Source of the DNA: Chara braunii
Lineage: Eukaryota > Streptophyta > Charophyceae > Charales > Characeae
Length of the DNA stretch: 43,536 bases
Direction: 5' to 3'
Assembly: GCA_003427395.1 (NCBI GenBank)
Contig: BFEA01000006.1
Location: 1,034,170-1,077,705 of the forward strand
The notes below the pieces were generated by a model. It did no database searches and was not told where the DNA came from. It was given only the letters and a program-made list of their open reading frames with translations. The position numbers and the translations under genes are program-made. How positions within the stretch are numbered: the stretch's first letter is position 1; each line of letters begins with the position of its first letter. Below, piece by piece: positions 40,702 to 43,536 of the stretch.

Positions 40702-41496
40702 ATGCAACCGAGATACAACGAATTGGATGAGGTAGGCCAAACACATGTTTTAGGTGCACCGGGAGCCAAAATGAGGACAGAATGCACTTGGAAGTTGACC
40801 GTTTCTTTTTCTTTCAGTTTGGGGATTGTTGTGGAGGCTGCAGTCGTCGACAAGCTCATGCTTGAGCCAGACGAGATCGACAGGAGGAGAGAGGCAGAGA
40901 CACGTGGTTTGAATTGGGTCCCTCCCTCACAGTTGGCAGTTTAGAGGGATGCATGGCGAGAGGTGGATAGTAGACACGACGAGCGAGAGAGGGTTTCAGA
41001 GCCACGATATGTCATGCTACAGCAGGACACGAGGGGATCAGCGGCAGTACTGCCTACGACCCTACTATTTACACCAGCTCCAGCCTTGGGACCAATGGAC
41101 CACATACTGCACCTCCTTTCTTCAGAGTTTGAGAGATGTGACGAGGAGGCGGCGGCTGAGAGGGCCTCGAGGATGTTGAGTCCTAGCACGGTGGATAGAG
41201 CCGTACAGGATGTGACAATCCGACTCGAGAGGGCATGACCTCAGATCCTACCCAAGCCTAAAAAGGCGAAGGCAGAGGACAGCAATACCGGTGATATGTG
41301 TTCATGATGTAGTAGAGGAGTGCACAACAGGGTTGCTTGCCTCGCCTTCCAGGGTGACCTTAGGAGGCGAGTCGTGCAGTTCGACGGACAGGGGTGAGTC
41401 AAAGATATGTGTGGCGCTCTTCTACCGAGGAGACGTCACGGTGTAAGGAGAGTTGTGTATGACAAGCTAGGTCTGAAGCTGAGAGAGGATGAGTGA
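40702..41496 (+). pseudogene. Ty3/gypsy-type Gag with CCHC zinc knuckle, several stops
   Basis: Particle and RNA-binding protein of a plus-strand retrotransposon. One frame can be followed from ATG at 40,702 to TGA at 41,494, crossing TAG at 40,942, TGA at 41,236, TGA at 41,305 and TGA at 41,396. At 41,299-41,340 it encodes C-x2-C-x4-H-x4-C (Cys 41,299 and 41,308, His 41,323, Cys 41,338), with the TGA inside the first gap. FQGDLRRRVVQFDGQG follows the knuckle, as in other gypsy gags. Upstream, DHILHLLSSEFERCDEEAA is charged and helix-like. Further coding sequence in another frame follows (41,516-41,659). No protease or RT is reached before similarity is lost, so the element is truncated or badly decayed. 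Confidence 0.75.
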
Positions 41497-41515
41497 TACA
41501 TTACATGTCTATAAG

Positions 41516-41659
41516 ATGTACGAGGAGCCTCACTATGAGATCAGAGAGAGGGTAGCTGAGGAGGAGTTGGCTATTATGAGAGATAGATTATTGAGATCGT
41601 TCCGTATTGATATCTTCTACTTTGAGGGCTCGAAGGCATGGCCTTGTATTACCTCCTGA
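41516..41659 (+). pseudogene. Frameshifted continuation of gag or gag-pol
   Basis: 47 codons, beginning MYEEPHYEIRERVAEEELAI, in frame 2 relative to frame 1 of the gag pseudogene and only 20 bp after its last stop. Highly charged. Most simply the next part of the same polyprotein after an indel. Confidence 0.4.
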
Positions 41660-42972
41660 CTCATATATTGAGAGTTTTTGACTCCAGGCTTTAGGACCCA
41701 AGCAGTGTACTATATGTGGTTGGTGATTAGATTTGACTCGTGTTTCAATAGACTGTACATACGTGATAGACTACTAATCTTAGTAGGTTGGCTTGAGTAG
41801 GGGTTTCGGAGATTGCCCTTGGCATGAGAGCCCAGTTTTGTGTGAGTTTGTGTGAGATTGGTGTGTGTTTGGGGTGAGTGTGCGTCTTATATGAGTATGA
41901 CTTTTCAGGATACGACCATGAGCAAGCGAGTGTCCTTGCGAGGCACATAGTTTTCTTTCAATGACACTTCTCTGATATTTGGCTAAGGATACCTACTTGA
42001 GACTATCGATTCTTAATTATTGTTCTGAGATTCAGAGCGTTCTGCGCTCTGTGTGAGGAGTTTGATTGGTACGACTCCTAAAGAAGGTATTTTCTTAACC
42101 CGGAGTGGGGTTTTGTGGGTATCACACCTACGGATGTATCCTACGGGACACGATACTGTGTACGATTTTTTTTTTTTTTTTTAAATATGTCCTATTTTTT
42201 TAGTTTTGATCCAGACGTGTGAGTCTCGTGTGGAAACGGGGAGTCATTAAATATTCTCACAGTGTGGAGTTGTGCTCGCTTCCCTTGCATCTGTGATGTT
42301 TGTATCTGTTTACGTTTATGAGTAAACTGTTTGATTATTGAGCAAACGGTTATTGACCTTGGTTACATATGAATCAGTGTCTGAGAGTCTATGAAAAATT
42401 GTTCGACAAAAATGCATGGAAAAATGTTGAATCAGAAAGACAGCCTAAATGTTTGATGGGAAGGGGGCCCACTTGAGGAGCCACCCGTATGTCTTAGGGG
42501 AAGGGGCCCGTTTTTTAGGAGCAACTTGTTTATGTATGTAAGATGAAAACAAAAATTTATGATTATAACTTGGTCTGTGAAGATAAATAAGGCTTTGATT
42601 TTTGCAAAACATTGTCAGTGGATAACCAAGCTGGAAAAAAGATGTTAATATAATGAGGGGTTTCTTCGAAAGAGAAGCTTGTTTATGAGGCTCTAGGGTC
42701 GTTGGTCGCATCTGCCATGATCAAGCAGAACGGCTGCAAGTATTGAAAGTTGGCTCAAGAGTATTTTGGGAGACATAAACTGAGGGTTAAATCGGCATCG
42801 TTGGGCAACCCCCAATATGGGTTGTTGTCCCGCCTAACCAGAACACCCTGGCTTAGCCTGAACTTAGAGACAAAGGGGTGACCCGCACGATCATCCATGG
42901 CATACAATATATATAAGCGGGTTATTATGGTTACCATTATTAATTACTACATATTATTATTAATATTTTATC
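41660..42972. other. No supported gene
   Basis: AT-leaning DNA with a T run at about 42,164-42,182 and a diverged 40-bp tandem pair (GGGAAGGGGGCCCACTTGAG and GGGGAAGGGGCCCGTTTTTT with following bases, 42,460-42,540). Short ORFs on either strand show no motif. It may be non-coding retroelement sequence, but I cannot demonstrate that. Confidence 0.45.
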
Positions 42973-43215
42973 CTAACCCTTAAGCAACATTGGCCGGGGG
43001 GGGAGGCCGGTGTTCCACTGCACCCCGGAATCTGGTTGAAGTTTTGATGCGGGCCGACAGATGAAGGCGATCGAGGGCGGGTGGGCGTGCAGAGTGGCGC
43101 GCATACCGAATTGTTCACAGTGCGCCACTAAACGAGAGAGCGCACCCACGAGGCCGTGTACACGGCGGGCGTCAATGCGGATGAATATCTCGACGCGCCC
43201 GCCGTCGGATAGCAT
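42973..43215 (-). CDS. 80-aa ORF, possible host exon, unknown protein
   Basis: ATG at 43,215 to a stop at 42,973. It begins MLSDGGRVEIFIRIDARRVH and contains LVGALSRLVAHCEQFGM and HPPSIAFICRP, so it is varied in composition and not low complexity. The DNA is clearly more GC-rich than both flanks, which suggests a different origin from the AT-rich repeats. The tail (SGVQWNTGLPPRPMLLKG) overlaps a G run and looks less convincing. No splice sites could be confirmed because the window ends soon after. No family recognised. Confidence 0.35.
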   Translation of the reverse strand: MLSDGGRVEIFIRIDARRVHGLVGALSRLVAHCEQFGMRATLHAHPPSIAFICRPASKLQPDSGVQWNTGLPPRPMLLKG

Positions 43216-43234
43216 TTTCGTGTGGATTTATGTC

Positions 43235-43455
43235 CGGCCCCTTTTTTTTATTTTTTGTTTTTGTGTTTCGTATTCGTATTGTCGTTTTGTTTCGTACTGT
43301 TGTTTTTTACTTATTTTATAATTTTATATTTATTTTTTTATCTATTTTTTAGTTAAATTTTCTGTTCTGGCGTGTCGTTTTTTTTGTTTTTTTTGCCTTT
43401 TGTTTTCGTTTTGTTTCCGAAAAAAACAAAAGACTTTTCATTTTTTTTTTTCCGC
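43235..43455. repeat. T-rich low-complexity DNA
   Basis: TTTTTG, TTTCGT and TTTTAT steps in series. No gene. Confidence 0.85.
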
Positions 43456-43502
43456 CACCTTTGCGCATGTCAGTATCTGATACACACACAGACACAGAGG
43501 GG

Positions 43503-43506
<4 letters not shown>

Positions 43507-43536
<30 letters not shown>
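43507..43536. repeat. (GA)n microsatellite cut by the window end
   Basis: GA repeat running off the edge. Its position at the end suggests the contig or window stops in a microsatellite. Confidence 0.9.

Noticed and set aside
40731-40820. Intron in the plus-strand gag (GAG|GTAGGC to TTTCAG|TTTGGG)
   Set aside because: Splice-like signals exist, but joining them puts the downstream part in a frame that stops within about 16 codons, while the unspliced frame is open. Chance signals.
20968-41310. Alternative genetic code with TGA as Trp
   Set aside because: Several TGA codons sit where Trp is expected (21,010; 31,006; 41,305; ORF 4 copy A), but the paired copy B has TGG at the comparable sites and TAG/TAA stops also occur. 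Point mutation in decaying repeats explains them.

Overview
The window is repeat-dense nuclear DNA from a eukaryote with a large, repeat-rich genome. Evidence: long (AC)n, (GA)n, (CT)n and (GATT)n microsatellites, two N-filled assembly gaps that fall exactly in such tracts, a polypyrimidine domain of about 1.4 kb, decayed Ty3/gypsy-type gag and pol sequences, TG...CA long terminal repeats, and short elements with 8-bp target duplications. There is no rRNA, no convincing tRNA, no CRISPR array, no operon and no clearly intact host gene. The lineage cannot be fixed from sequence alone. The pol remnant is of a Ty3/gypsy type I associate with fungi and early-branching plants or streptophyte algae, and gap placement suggests a short-read assembly.

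Layout. 1-9,585: low-complexity DNA with three tandem duplications (about 0.75 kb at 1,357-2,834; about 0.24 kb at 4,757-5,210; about 0.24 kb at 7,923-8,275), a tRNA-like box B near a (GA)n tract, the right end of a GC-rich terminal-inverted-repeat element ending at 3,634, and the polypyrimidine domain 6,570-7,945. 9,586-13,445: two head-to-tail copies of an LTR-related repeat. 13,446-15,515: microsatellite, gap 14,254-14,427 and a further LTR fragment.

15,516-24,183 and 32,877-39,333 are two same-strand copies (blocks A and B) of one repeat of about 6.4 kb. After removal of three A-only segments (a 471-bp foldback element, a 157-bp segment and a 1,617-bp solo LTR) the copies have nearly equal length. 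Both carry a TATA box, four ORFs or ORF remnants, and an array of sixteen 11-bp repeats. Copy B keeps intact ORFs of 93 and 183 codons. I do not recognise these proteins, and this family is the best candidate here for something undescribed.

Between the blocks (24,184-32,876) lie minus-strand Ty3/gypsy remains: a gag fragment with a gag-pol linker (24,267-26,008), then a separate pol with reverse transcriptase, RNase H and integrase (29,281-31,800). The 3' end of this pol and its downstream DNA are present twice as a large inverted repeat (26,009-29,571), and a GC-rich transposon with an exact 8-bp target duplication has landed in the left arm (26,066-27,739). 39,334-43,536 starts with a candidate LTR, a 26-27-bp minisatellite and a plus-strand gag pseudogene with a CCHC zinc knuckle, and ends with one GC-rich minus-strand ORF of 80 codons that could be a host exon.

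Nothing suggests the genes form a cooperating pathway. The history reads as nested insertions: blocks A and B were copied, then copy A received the foldback element and the solo LTR. Premature stops that differ between copies are mostly C-to-T or G-to-A changes, as expected for decay of methylated repeats.
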